A DNA stretch of 64,000 nucleotides from Streptomyces sp. AP-93 (GCF_022808175.1 NZ_JALGBX010000016.1:153845-217844); one strand, 5' to 3'; numbered from the stretch's first letter, positions 1 through 8,365 are shown. Numbers and translations: made by a program. The notes: generated by a model not told the origin, from the letters alone.

Positions 1-433
1 AGTACGCCATCGTCGCATCGAGCAGCACGCCGTAGAGAGCGCTGTGCAGACGCCCGCTCAGGTATGCGCGCCCGTGCGGGCGACGAGGAGGGGGACCCGC
101 TGCGCCCAGGCCGGCGGCGAGCACGGTGACAGAGGCCAGCGCGGCCGCGCCCGGTCGCCGAAATCGCTGTTCGCGGACCGTCCTGCCGGCCGAGCCGAGA
201 GCCTGGGCCAGGTCACCGTGGACGTCGATGTCTCCCGCGACGTACGCCTCGGCGAGCTCGAGCTCGTTCGGCTGCCACAGCAGGCGACGCATGGCGTCGG
301 GCCCACGCAGGACGACCAGGGGCACATCGACAGGGCCGGCCTCGCTGCCGTCCCAGGCACGCAGCCGCACAGGGAGCGGTCCGTCGAAGAAGTTGCCGAG
401 GAGGTCGGCCAGACGTTCGGCTGCGGGCCTCAT
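1..433 (-). CDS. Cyclopropane-fatty-acyl-phospholipid synthase-like methyltransferase, partial (N-terminal part, runs off window start)
   Basis: Open reading frame of 144 codons from an ATG at 433, with no stop before the window edge. The N-terminal part has the look of the CFA-synthase family: LLWQPNELELAEAYVAGDID followed by a GRLHS motif and LLDATMAY. Members use S-adenosylmethionine to methylenate or methylate unsaturated phospholipid acyl chains at the membrane. In typical members about 16 residues, including the HHYD-x-(S/G)N stretch, separate the GRLHS-like motif from the (L/F)Y-x-LLL-x-TMAYS stretch. Here they are almost fused (RLHSALYGVLLDATMAY), so an in-frame deletion is likely and activity is doubtful. 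The family call comes from recalled family sequence, and the C-terminal catalytic part lies outside the window. Confidence 0.6.
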   Translation of the reverse strand, partial: MRPAAERLADLLGNFFDGPLPVRLRAWDGSEAGPVDVPLVVLRGPDAMRRLLWQPNELELAEAYVAGDIDVHGDLAQALGSAGRTVREQRFRRPGAAALASVTVLAAGLGAAGPPPRRPHGRAYLSGRLHSALYGVLLDATMAY

Positions 434-850
434 CGAACGGTCACTTCCATGAGGAGATCCTGAAGGACGTAGCGGCGCGGGGCGCGGCGCCATCACCCGA
501 ACTTCGTAGGGACGGCCGTAAGGATTGGTGGGACCGGGCGGGCGCGAGGTTCGACGGTTACCCATACGACCAGATACGGCACCGAGTGCCTCATGATCGA
601 GAACAGTCGGCACTCGATGCCAATTGGGCAAACGTCCTGGCGGCCGGAGCTCCTACCGGAGGGGTGTCACCATTCCGACCCCACGACGAGGGGCCCGGTC
701 AGCGCGGCCCCGGGGACTTGGTCCCGACAGGCTTCTAAGCAACTGGGAGGTCGTTGTGCCCTGCCCACAGGACCTTTGGCACCCGAAATGATCGATCAAA
801 CGGCGTCCAATGAACGAGTCGGGGTGAAACGAGCTGAAGGGTACCCAACC
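434..850 (+). promoter_or_regulatory. Upstream region of pyruvate formate-lyase with candidate hypoxia-type boxes
   Basis: This 417-base stretch holds no convincing gene. Two imperfect inverted repeats resemble DevR/DosR (OsdR)-type boxes built on GGGAC and GTCCC arms: GGGACTTGGTCCC at 713-725 (three-base spacer, one shorter than the usual consensus) and AGGACCTTTGGCACCC at 769-784. A hypoxia regulator would suit the oxygen-sensitive enzyme encoded downstream. The sites are inferred by eye; no promoter hexamers were assigned. Confidence 0.35.
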
Positions 851-3106
851 ATGACTGCCATTTCTGAGGCGCCGACCGGAAACCGGGAATGGGGCGGATT
901 CGCGGGTGGACTGTGGCGGGACGCGATCGACGTCCGTGACTTTATTCAGCGGAACTACACCCCCTACGAGGGCGACGCCACGTTCCTCTCCGGTCCCACC
1001 GCACGCACCACAGCCGTGTGGGACAAGGTCTCCGGCATGTTCCCTGAGGAGATCGCCCGGGGCATCTACGACGTGGACGTGAGCACCCCGTCCCGCATCG
1101 ACGCCTTCGGCCCCGGCTACATCGACCAGGGCCTCGACCTGATCGTCGGCCTGCAGACCGACGCCCCGCTCAAGCGCGCCATCATGCCCAACGGCGGCTG
1201 GCGCATGGTCGAGTCCTCACTGACCGACTACGGCTACCAGCCGGACGAGCGGATCAAGGAGATTTACACCAAGCTCCGCAAGACGCACAACGCCGGCACG
1301 TTCGACGCGTACACCCCCGAGATCCGCGCCTGCCGCTCCTCCGGCGTCATCACCGGCCTGCCGGACGCCTACGGCCGCGGCCGCATCATCGGCGACTACC
1401 GCCGCGTCGCCCTGTACGGCGTGGACCGCCTCATCGAGGTCAAGGAAGCCGAGAAGGCGCGCCTGGGCGAAGAGTGGGCGACCGAGTCCGTCATTCGCGA
1501 CCGCGAGGAGATCTCCGAGCAGATCAAGGCACTGGGCGAGCTCAAGGCGATGGCCTCCTCGTACGGTTACGACATCTCGCGGCCCGCCGCGAGCGGCCGC
1601 GAGGCCATCCAGTGGGTGTACTTCGGCTACCTGGCAGCCGTCAAGGAGCAGAACGGCGCGGCCATGTCGCTGGGCCGCACCTCCACCTTCGTCGACATCT
1701 ACCTCCAGCGGGACATCTCCGCCGGCCTCATCACCGAGGAGCAGGCGCAGGAGTTCATCGACGACTTCGTCATCAAGCTGCGCATCGTGCGCTTCCTGCG
1801 GACCGAGGACTTCAACCAGGGCTTCTCCGGCGACCCCATCTGGGTGACCGAGTCCATCGGCGGCATCGGCGAGGACGGCCGCCCGCTGGTGACCCGCTCC
1901 TCCTTCCGCTATCTGCAGACCCTCTACAACCTCGGCCCGGCCCCCGAGCCGAACCTCACGGTATTCTGGTCCCCGCAACTTCCACAGGGTTTCAAGGACT
2001 TCGCGTCCCAGGTTGCCATCGACACCTCGGCCCTCCAGTTCGAGTCCGACGACCTGATGCGCCCCAAGTACGGTGACGACACCGCCATCGCCTGCTGCGT
2101 CTCGCCCTCGGCCACCGGCAAGCAGATGCAGTTCTTCGGCGCCCGCGTGAACGTCGCCAAGGCCCTCCTCTACGCGATCAACGGCGGCCGTGACGAGAAG
2201 ACCGGCAAGGTCGTCGCCGCCGGGTTCGAACCGATCACCGACGAGGTCCTGGACTACGAGACCGTGGCCAGGCAGTACGACGTGCTGCTCGACTGGCTCG
2301 CCAAGACGTACGTGCACGCGATGAACGTCATCCACTACATGCACGACAAGTACGCCTACGAGCGCATCGAGATGGCCCTGCACGACTACGACCCGATGCG
2401 CACGATGGCCTTCGGCGCCGCGGGCCTCTCGGTCGCTGCGGACTCCCTCTCCGCCATCAAGCACGCCAAAGTGCGGCCCGTACGCGACGAGAGCGGCCTC
2501 GCCGTCGACTTCGAGATCGACGGCGAGTACCCGGCGTACGGCAACAACGACGACCGCGCCGACGGGTTCGCGGTGCAGATCGCGCACGACTTCATGGAGA
2601 AGCTCCGCAAGTACCCCACCTACCGCGACGCGGTGCACACCCAGTCGATCCTCACGATCACCTCGAACGTCGTCTACGGCAAGAAGACCGGAAACACCCC
2701 CGATGGCCGCCGAGCCGGCGAGCCCTTCGCCCCGGGCGCCAACCCGATGAACGGCCGTGACCAGCACGGATACATCGCCTCCGCCCTCTCTGTCGCCAAG
2801 CTCCCCTACGACGACGCCGAGGACGGCGTCTCCCTCACCAACACCGTCACCCCCGACGCTCTCGGCCGCACCCCCGAGGAGCGCGTCACCAACCTCTCCG
2901 GTGTACTCGACGGCTACATGGCCAGTGGCGGCTTCCACATGAACGTCAACGTCCTCAACCGCGACACCCTCATGGACGCCATAGAGCACCCGGAGAACTA
3001 CCCCCAACTCACCATCCGGGTCTCCGGCTACGCCGTCAACTTCGTCCGCCTGACCCGCGAACAGCAGCTCGACGTCATCAGCCGCACCTTCCACGGCTCC
3101 CTGTAG
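851..3106 (+). CDS. pflB: Pyruvate formate-lyase (formate C-acetyltransferase), glycyl radical enzyme
   Basis: The 751-residue protein matches full-length PflB (about 760 residues). It converts pyruvate plus CoA to acetyl-CoA plus formate in the cytoplasm without oxygen. The adjacent catalytic cysteines are at residues 415-416 (IACCVSP) and the C-terminal glycyl-radical loop is RVSGYAVNF with Gly726. The frame stays open upstream to 593, but the ATG at 851 is preferred: GAAGG lies nine bases upstream and the family's N-terminal sequence begins here. A strong terminator follows immediately. PflB needs a radical-SAM activase (PflA), usually encoded next door; none is visible within 3 kb on either side, so activation must come from elsewhere or the gene may be idle. 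The family assignment is very secure. Confidence 0.96.
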   Translation: MTAISEAPTGNREWGGFAGGLWRDAIDVRDFIQRNYTPYEGDATFLSGPTARTTAVWDKVSGMFPEEIARGIYDVDVSTPSRIDAFGPGYIDQGLDLIVGLQTDAPLKRAIMPNGGWRMVESSLTDYGYQPDERIKEIYTKLRKTHNAGTFDAYTPEIRACRSSGVITGLPDAYGRGRIIGDYRRVALYGVDRLIEVKEAEKARLGEEWATESVIRDREEISEQIKALGELKAMASSYGYDISRPAASGREAIQWVYFGYLAAVKEQNGAAMSLGRTSTFVDIYLQRDISAGLITEEQAQEFIDDFVIKLRIVRFLRTEDFNQGFSGDPIWVTESIGGIGEDGRPLVTRSSFRYLQTLYNLGPAPEPNLTVFWSPQLPQGFKDFASQVAIDTSALQFESDDLMRPKYGDDTAIACCVSPSATGKQMQFFGARVNVAKALLYAINGGRDEKTGKVVAAGFEPITDEVLDYETVARQYDVLLDWLAKTYVHAMNVIHYMHDKYAYERIEMALHDYDPMRTMAFGAAGLSVAADSLSAIKHAKVRPVRDESGLAVDFEIDGEYPAYGNNDDRADGFAVQIAHDFMEKLRKYPTYRDAVHTQSILTITSNVVYGKKTGNTPDGRRAGEPFAPGANPMNGRDQHGYIASALSVAKLPYDDAEDGVSLTNTVTPDALGRTPEERVTNLSGVLDGYMASGGFHMNVNVLNRDTLMDAIEHPENYPQLTIRVSGYAVNFVRLTREQQLDVISRTFHGSL

Positions 3107-3114
3107 GACCGGGC

Positions 3115-3152
3115 GCCGCGGGGCCCCCGGGCGCAAGCCGGGGCCCCGCGGC
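3115..3152 (+). terminator. Strong hairpin terminator after pflB
   Basis: A perfect 13-bp GC-only stem (GCCGCGGGGCCCC pairing with GGGGCCCCGCGGC) with a 12-base loop starts nine bases after the pflB stop. There is no U-tract, as is usual in Streptomyces. Confidence 0.75.
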
Positions 3153-3714
3153 CTACGAGCGATCCCCTGACTAGCGATGACCACCGTCAAGCAGGTGATC
3201 GTCATCTCCGCGAGCCTTCCCGTCGACGCGGCCTCAAACTGATAGTCGAGGCAGGCCAGCTTGAGGCTGCGCGCCGCAAGGCGCGCCATCTGCTCTTCCG
3301 CCTCGCCACAGCACCCGGCCTGGAACAACGAGGCCCTGACCGGTAAGTCGGGAAGTGATCTTCAGCGAACCGGGAACTGACTCATCGGAACCCGGACGCC
3401 GTCGTACATCAGCGCTGGCCCACCATGATGCCCGGCCCGCGTACCCCCGGGGTGAGGCAGCCCCAGCCCCGTTGTGATGCTCGCTTCCACCCCCGACTTC
3501 ACCTGCTCCGGCCGCGCCGCCGGCGCGGCCGGAGGCATTTCGTGATCCTGTGCCCGGGTGGCTCTGCCGGTGACCGGTGACTCCTCCGGAAAACGTGGTC
3601 CTCGCGGGCGGGGTGCCGGTCGCTTGCCGCTGCCTCATCCCGTGGCACGGGAAGGGCGGGGAGCCGGGTGGCGGCCGAGTCTGCGATGCGTGCGCCCCAC
3701 AGTGCTCTCGCGCC
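3153..3714. other. Gene-free interval with a 29-bp palindrome
   Basis: No reading frame here has family resemblance or convincing codon use. At 3506-3534 lies a near-perfect palindrome (14-bp arms beginning CTCCGGCCGCG around one central base). It could terminate the leftward fatty-acid-binding-protein gene and any rightward read-through. Confidence 0.45.
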
Positions 3715-4107
3715 TCAGATGCGCTTGTAGGACCGGTTTGAGACGACATCTCCGCAGACATAGACAGCGGCCATGCCGTCGTCGGTGAACGTGCGGGTGA
3801 TGATGGCGCTGAGGGTGTCGAGCTTCTGGATCTGGAGAAGCTTGTTGCCGTCACGGTTGACGGTCGTGATCCACTGGCGGCCGTCCTCGGCCTCCTCAGT
3901 GAACTCCTGCGCGAGGGTGAAGGCGAGGACGGTGGTCTTGAATGTGGTGACGGTGCTGAGGCGGTAGTTGTCGCCGTCTTCAGTGAGGGAGACGGTGGGC
4001 TTGGACGAAGCGGCGAGCTTGCGGGTGGCCAGGCCCACACCGGTGGCCTTGAGGTACTCCTCGAAGTTGTCGCTGGTGGTCATCTCGTAATCGCCTGCAA
4101 TACCCAC
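3715..4107 (-). CDS. Fatty-acid-binding-protein (FABP/iLBP) family protein
   Basis: From a GTG at 4107 the product is 130 residues, the exact size of cytosolic FABPs. The frame follows the animal FABP pattern: GDYEMTTSDNFEEYLKATGVG at the start (compare GTWKL...NFDEYxKxLGVG), LATRKLA, KPTVSLTEDGDNY, TFKTTVLAF, then WITTVNRDGNKLLQIQK and a terminal RSY corresponding to the R-x-Y carboxylate-binding pair. This suggests a ten-stranded beta barrel binding a hydrophobic ligand in the cytoplasm. Longer in-frame starts run into a transposase remnant and are rejected; CCAGGTGG precedes the GTG weakly. No neighbour indicates the ligand, although an oleate hydratase lies 36 kb away. Bacterial FABPs are uncommon, which makes this gene notable. 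Confidence 0.8.
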   Translation of the reverse strand: MGIAGDYEMTTSDNFEEYLKATGVGLATRKLAASSKPTVSLTEDGDNYRLSTVTTFKTTVLAFTLAQEFTEEAEDGRQWITTVNRDGNKLLQIQKLDTLSAIITRTFTDDGMAAVYVCGDVVSNRSYKRI

Positions 4108-4194
4108 GGCCCACCTGGAGATCGGATGCGCCCATGGGCGCGGGACGGTGATGCGCCGGGAGTTCCCGGTGCGATGCCATGATCGCAGCGTGCG

Positions 4195-4560
4195 CCCTTC
4201 AGCGGGCAAGATCAACGAATCTTTGTCCGGCACGGGGTGCCATGCCGAAGCCAGCGGGCCGGACGGCTGCCGCGGGAACCGCGGTTCTTTCGGCATTTTT
4301 ACTGATCGATACGTTCGGGGACGGTGTTCCGGATTCCTCGTCGTCGCAGGTAGAGGCGGTTATCCGGGATGTGTAGGCCTTGTCCGCGAGGACATGGTCG
4401 GGCCGGGTGCGGGGCCGTCCGACGCCGATACGGCACGCGGAGACCTGCTCCAGGGCGTGCTTGAGCTGGGGACCGTCGCCGTAGTGTCCGGGTGTCAGGC
4501 CGAGGGCGAGAGGCCGGCAGCGTCCGTCGGCGGCGAGGCGGATTTGGTCGTGAATCCGCC
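4195..4560 (-). pseudogene. IS5-family transposase remnant
   Basis: Reading leftward, the fragment carries the catalytic-core signature of actinobacterial IS5 (IS427-like) transposases: IRLAADGRCRPLALGLTPG, GRPRTRPDHVLADKAYTSR, then in a shifted frame YLRRRGIRNTVPERIDQ, an in-frame stop, and SRGSRPA. At least one frameshift plus the stop destroy it, and the N-terminal third and C-terminus are absent. It lies just upstream of the FABP gene and probably marks a former insertion. Confidence 0.75.
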
Positions 4561-4603
4561 TCGGGAACGTCCCAGCTACTGAAGTCGCCGGTGACCTGCC
4601 TGT

Positions 4604-4805
4604 TATCGGCGTCGTCACCTTCCACCGCCTGGACTAACACGAGACCGAGGTGATGCTCCGCCTGGACTGCGACTCCGAGGGCTATCCCGGCCTGCCTGAC
4701 CTCGCCTCCGACCGTCGTCCAGGCGACGCGCTCGTCCGGGATCTGCTCGGTGATCTCCCGCTCGAACCCGGCCACCTTGGCCTTCCAGACGAACTCGCGC
4801 CACAC
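4604..4805. pseudogene. SRPBCC (cyclase/dehydrase-like) remnant with an internal inversion
   Basis: On the minus strand, 4805 to about 4687 reads KVAGFEREITEQIPDERVAW...GGEVRQAG, the central part of a Streptomyces SRPBCC protein. The segment that should follow (GVVTFHRLD-x-HETEVMLRLD, ending at SEGY) is instead readable on the plus strand from 4608 to about 4683, interrupted by a TAA. The two halves therefore point in opposite directions and meet near 4685, which a small local inversion would explain. The remnant cannot encode a protein. Confidence 0.6.
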
Positions 4806-4909
4806 TGAATCATTTCAGGCCAGCTGGACCCATCCCCTCCCGCCCGCAGCTCCGAATCCCCTGTGAACGCGCCCACATGGAGGGGCGCCCGGAACCACCT
4901 GGAGCGATC

Positions 4910-5791
4910 ATGCGTATACGTGCCACGGCATGCGCGATCGGAACGGCGGTCGCAGCCGCGCTGGTCCTGCCCGCGTCCGCCTGGGCGGACACCCCTCGAC
5001 CGGCCGTGGAGTCCCCGCCCAAAGCGCTGACGGTTCTCGGTCTGACATCAGACCAGCGCCTGGTGGAGTTCCGTACGGACGGTCCGGCACGGACTACCGA
5101 CAGGGGGCGGGTCTCCGGCCTCACCGCCGACCGGGAGATCGTGGGAATCGACTTCCGGGTCCAGGACAAGAAGCTGTACGGGGTCGGCGACCGCGGCGGG
5201 ATCTACGTCCTCGACCAGGGGACCGCGAAGGCCGAGAGGGTCTCCCAGCTCTCGGTCCAGCTCGCAGGCGACGCGTTCGGAGTGGACTTCAACCCTGCCG
5301 CCGACCGGCTCCGGGTCGTCAGCGACACCGGGCAGAACCTGCGCCACAACCTCGGCGACCCGGCCGCACCGAAGACGACCACCACCGACGCGGCCCTCAC
5401 CAACCCGGCGGCCTCTTCGGCCACTCCCCAGCCCACCCCGGCCAAGGGTGTGACCGGCGCCGCATACACCAACAACGACCTGAGCAGCACCACGGCCACC
5501 ACCCTGTTCGACCTTGACACCGGCAAGGCCCGGGTGTCCGTGCAATCCCCGGCCAACGCCGGCACGCTCGCCCCGACCGGGATCCTCGGAGCCGCCGCCG
5601 GCCCGAGCGCCGGGTTCGACATCTACTTCTCACCCGAGACGAAGACCAACCACGGCTTCGCCTCCGTCCAGACCGGAAACTCCTACCGGTTCCAGAGCGT
5701 CGACTTGTTGTCCGGGACGGCGACCAACGCCGGAAGCTTCCCTGCGAGCGCCCAGGTCTTCGACATCGCCCTACCGCTCGACCAGGGCTGA
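4910..5791 (+). CDS. Secreted DUF4394-domain protein
   Basis: The 293-residue product starts at an ATG five bases after GGAG. A clear Sec signal (MRIRATACAIGTAVAAALVL...ASAWA) is followed by one DUF4394 domain covering the rest: VLGLTSDQRLVEFRTDGP, GIDFRVQDKKLYGVGDRGGIY, FGVDFNPAADRLRVVSDTGQ, and a TLFDLDTG-type repeat. The fold is expected to be beta-propeller-like and extracellular. The biochemical function of the family is not known to me. It is a lone transcription unit flanked by degenerate DNA on both sides, so context adds nothing. Confidence 0.88.
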   Translation: MRIRATACAIGTAVAAALVLPASAWADTPRPAVESPPKALTVLGLTSDQRLVEFRTDGPARTTDRGRVSGLTADREIVGIDFRVQDKKLYGVGDRGGIYVLDQGTAKAERVSQLSVQLAGDAFGVDFNPAADRLRVVSDTGQNLRHNLGDPAAPKTTTTDAALTNPAASSATPQPTPAKGVTGAAYTNNDLSSTTATTLFDLDTGKARVSVQSPANAGTLAPTGILGAAAGPSAGFDIYFSPETKTNHGFASVQTGNSYRFQSVDLLSGTATNAGSFPASAQVFDIALPLDQG

Positions 5792-5799
5792 GGAGCCGG

Positions 5800-5960
5800 T
5801 CCCAGACGACAGCATGGTGGGCATCACCTTCTCCACCTCGTCGGCCGGGCCCTCGAAGTCCTTCCGAACGGAGGGCACGGCCAGTTTGAGCAGCCCGTGG
5901 AATTGCAGCCGGTCCCGGCAGGGCGGCGCTCGGGTACATGGTGGACCGCGATGGTCGGCG
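5800..5960 (-). pseudogene. Possible SRPBCC-type C-terminal fragment
   Basis: The minus-strand reading QFHGLLKLAVPSVRKDFEG...VEKVMPTML resembles the amphipathic C-terminal helix of SRPBCC polyketide-cyclase-like proteins. It has no start and sits directly next to the CorA remnant. The call rests on a short match only. Confidence 0.3.
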
Positions 5961-5984
5961 ACCGGCCACCGCGAGAACCTTCGT

Positions 5985-6215
5985 ATCCGACGTAGAGCAC
6001 GGTGCGCACGGTGATGGTGAGTACCCATACCGCCGGGTAGCCGTACGGGGACTTGAGCCGGGCATGTGGTCGAAGTGCATGCCGGCGCATGGTGGGACGG
6101 CCATGAGGGCGGCCCGGGCGCTGATGCGGCGCATGCCGGCGTTCTGCTGGACGCCGAGCTGGGCAATGCTGGCGGTGAGCATGCCGCTAACGAGCTCGTC
6201 GAAGGACAGGATCCG
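5985..6215 (-). pseudogene. CorA-type magnesium/cobalt transporter C-terminal remnant
   Basis: Leftward translation gives LGVQQNAGMRRISARAALMA, then AGMHFDHMPG, and in a shifted frame YGYPAVWVLTITVRTVLYV. This matches the CorA tail: QN-x-x-MRRISAWAAI, the YGMNF-x-x-MPE loop, and the last transmembrane helix. The signature GMN has become GMH, a frameshift separates the two helices, and the large N-terminal domain is missing. Confidence 0.6.
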
Positions 6216-6529
6216 CTCGGATACCCGCCGCCGGTCGCCGGCCAGGAGAATCCCTCCCCGCCCCGACGCGCCTGCCTTTCACGTCGGCACTCCTCACGCC
6301 CCTCACCCTGGCGCCCTGCCGTCTGGCCAGTGGCCGCCTTCTTCCGGGGGCGTCCTCGGGCCGCAAGCCGAGCATGTCCAGCAGAACGTCGAGGTCGGCG
6401 GTACCGACAGCCCTGGAAGCGACCGCGCGGCGGGCGGCAGCCCGGGCCAGGAACGCCGACTCATCACAACCGAGTGGATCCTTCACCCCACCGATGCCAC
6501 CACGACCCCGGCACATCCGCAGCCGCCGC

Positions 6530-6700
6530 TACAGCCAGGCGGTGGTGTACCCGGTCCCCGCCGTTGTACCGATTACGAGGACGACGACGGCGCCGAAGAT
6601 CAGGGCGACGCCCACCCACGCTGCGCTCCAGGCGGCCGCTTCCTTGAAGCCGATGACGTGCGCACTGCGGTGGTCCCACCTGAATCAGCCACCCTTGTAG
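6530..6700 (-). pseudogene. TerC-family N-terminal remnant
   Basis: The leftward frame reads HVIGFKEAAAWSAAWVGVAL...GYTTAWL then TAG, where TerC proteins have HVI(S/G)FKEAAxWSxxWVxLAL...AxYLVEKSLSVDN. The stop falls just before the conserved VEKSLSVDN segment, and no TerC core follows. It lies directly downstream of a terD gene, the usual terD-terC order, so it is probably the decayed third gene of a tellurium-resistance-type operon. The 330 bases beyond contain an unidentified leftward frame (residues such as ADLDVLLDMLGLRPED). Confidence 0.6.
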
Positions 6701-6714
6701 TCCCGAGCTGGTGG

Positions 6715-7296
6715 CTACACGTGGGAGGCGATGGCGGGCAGGAGATCCTGGAAGGTGCGACCGTTGGCGGGCTCCCCGATCGCGGACATGCTCCACGCTT
6801 GCCCTGAGCGGTGGACCTTGGCCATGACCTGCGCGGTGTAGTTGCCACCGCCGGAGAGGGTGTAGCGGGCCAGTTCCTGGCCGCTGGCGTCGTCGATGAG
6901 GCGGCAGAAGGCGTTCTGCACGTCCGTGAAGGTCTGCCCGGTGAAGGAGTTGACGGTGAAGACGATCTGGTCGATGTGCACCGGCAGCCGCTGGAGGTCC
7001 ACAAGGATCGATTCGTCGTCCCCTCCCTGCCCCGCGCCGCCGACCCGGTTGTCGCCGGTGTGGCGTACCGAGCCGTCCTTGCTGACCAGCTGCTGGAAGA
7101 ACACCACGTCCACCGGCTCCTTGCCCGCGAACAGGACGGCCGAGGCGTCCAGGTCGATCTCCCGCGCGGTCATCCGGGCGAGGAAGCCCTTCCGCTTTGC
7201 GGACTGCCAGCCCAGCCCCATGCGGACCACGGTGAGGGTGCCCCCGCCGGGCTTCTCCAGGTTGATCCGCTGGCCCTTGTCCAGGTTGATCCCCAC
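6715..7296 (-). CDS. TerD-family protein
   Basis: A single TerD domain fills this 193-residue protein (family length about 191). It begins GINLDKGQRINLEK and contains LDASAVLF, the calcium-site-like HTGDNRVGGAGQGGDDE loop, and ELARYTLSGGGNYTAQVMAKVHR. TerD proteins are cytoplasmic calcium-binding proteins linked to tellurite and general stress resistance. The GTG at 7296 has GGAGG seven bases upstream; the longer ORF start is rejected. Between this gene and the upstream terD paralogue lies its own BlaI-like operator (7369-7382), so it has a separate promoter. The expected terC follows only as a fragment. Confidence 0.92.
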   Translation of the reverse strand: MGINLDKGQRINLEKPGGGTLTVVRMGLGWQSAKRKGFLARMTAREIDLDASAVLFAGKEPVDVVFFQQLVSKDGSVRHTGDNRVGGAGQGGDDESILVDLQRLPVHIDQIVFTVNSFTGQTFTDVQNAFCRLIDDASGQELARYTLSGGGNYTAQVMAKVHRSGQAWSMSAIGEPANGRTFQDLLPAIASHV

Positions 7297-7368
7297 CGGT
7301 GTCCTCCAGGTGCTGGCTCGTCGATGTGCGCCGCCATGTGGCCGCGTGGTTGCCAAACCGCTATGAAA

Positions 7369-7382
7369 CTACAGCAATGTAG
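7369..7382. promoter_or_regulatory. BlaI/MecI-type operator upstream of terD (1)
   Basis: CTACAGCAATGTAG: CTACA and TGTAG arms around a four-base centre, 72 bases upstream of the terD GTG. It shares the ACTACAGCA-x-TGTAGAA core with the second site at 8244-8259. TACA/TGTA dyads are the known recognition elements of BlaI/MecI repressors, and a BlaI homologue is encoded at 8366. Confidence 0.65.
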
Positions 7383-7599
7383 AAATAGGGGGCGTCTCGT
7401 GAGGGTGCAGCGGTCACCCGGCCGACCATGTCTCAGTCCGGGTTCCGGGGGCAGCGCCTGGAACGGCGCAAGCTGGTCGGCCATGCCTGCAGGTGCGAGG
7501 GCTCACGTGTTCACGAGAATCCCCGGGATCGGGTGAGGCGCTGGGGTCGCTTGACTGGTTACAGCGGGGCGGGCCCGGCAAGGCGCCCGCCGCGGTGGG

Positions 7600-8175
7600 T
7601 CAGAGGCCCACGCCGAAGTCGGCGACGATCCCGGAAAGGCCGGAGGCGTATCCCTGGCCGACGGCGCGGAACTTCCATTCGGCGCCGCTGCGGTAGAGCT
7701 CGCCGAAGATCATCGCGGTCTCGGTCGCGGCGTCCTCGGAGAGGTCGTAGCGGGCGAGTTCGGCGCCGCCGGCCTGGTTGACCACGCGGATGAAGGCACC
7801 ACGAACCTGGCCGAAGCTGTGCCCGCGCGCTTCGGCGTCATGGATGGAGACGGGGAAGACAATCTTCTCTACGTCTGCGGGCACGGTGGCGAGGTTGACC
7901 TTGACGACCTCGTCGTCACCCTCTCCCTCGCCGGTGAGGTTGTCGCCGGTGTGCTCGACCGAGCCGTCCGGGCTCGTGAGGTTGTTGTAGAAGATGAAGT
8001 GCTGGTCGGAGGTGACCTTTCCCGAGGCGCCGACCAGGATCGCGCTGGCGTCGAGGTCGTAGTCGACTCCCGTGGTCGTACGCACATCCCAGCCCAGACC
8101 GACCAGGACAGCGGTCAGGCCCGGGGCCTCCTTGCTCAGCGAAACGTTTCCGCCCTTGGACAGACTCACACCCAT
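7600..8175 (-). CDS. TerD-family protein
   Basis: The product is a canonical 191-residue TerD/TerE protein: GVSLSKGGNVSLSKEAPGL at the N-terminus, LDASAIL, the acidic HTGDNLTGEGEGDDE loop, FGQVRGAFIRVVN and AELARYDLSEDA. A soluble calcium-binding stress protein is expected. It diverges from the blaI-like gene; a perfect CTACAG dyad lies 69-84 bases upstream of its start, so it is a probable direct target of that repressor. It is only moderately similar to the downstream paralogue, so the two are not a recent duplication. Confidence 0.94.
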   Translation of the reverse strand: MGVSLSKGGNVSLSKEAPGLTAVLVGLGWDVRTTTGVDYDLDASAILVGASGKVTSDQHFIFYNNLTSPDGSVEHTGDNLTGEGEGDDEVVKVNLATVPADVEKIVFPVSIHDAEARGHSFGQVRGAFIRVVNQAGGAELARYDLSEDAATETAMIFGELYRSGAEWKFRAVGQGYASGLSGIVADFGVGL

Positions 8176-8243
8176 GTCGTGGCTCCCAGTTCCGTGCTCT
8201 CGCCAGCCCGGGCTGGCGCCCGGGCCGTGGACTGAACTTGGAA

Positions 8244-8259
8244 TCTACAGCACTGTAGA
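8244..8259. promoter_or_regulatory. BlaI/MecI-type operator between terD and the blaI-like gene (2)
   Basis: TCTACAGCACTGTAGA is a perfect inverted repeat (7-bp arms, CA centre). It lies in the divergent promoter region and could serve both terD and the repressor gene (autoregulation). Confidence 0.7.
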
Positions 8260-8365
8260 AATGAAATGGGGTGTTCCGGGAGGTGTGGCGGATTCACGCG
8301 GCCTGGTCAGTACGATTAACCGCTCCGCCGCTGTGTGCGGGGCCTTAGGGCGGGAGGTTGACGGC

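Noticed and set aside
593..850. 86-residue N-terminal extension of pflB
   Set aside because: Does not resemble PflB, and a better start with ribosome-binding site lies at 851.
1217..3328. 703-residue open frame on the minus strand
   Set aside because: Antisense shadow of pflB; Val/Gly/Asp-rich with no domain. Its length is an effect of GC-rich codon bias.
6187..6516. 109-residue minus-strand frame with ADLDVLLDMLGL segment
   Set aside because: Some coding flavour but lies between CorA and TerC remnants, with no start or family match; mentioned only in the TerC entry.
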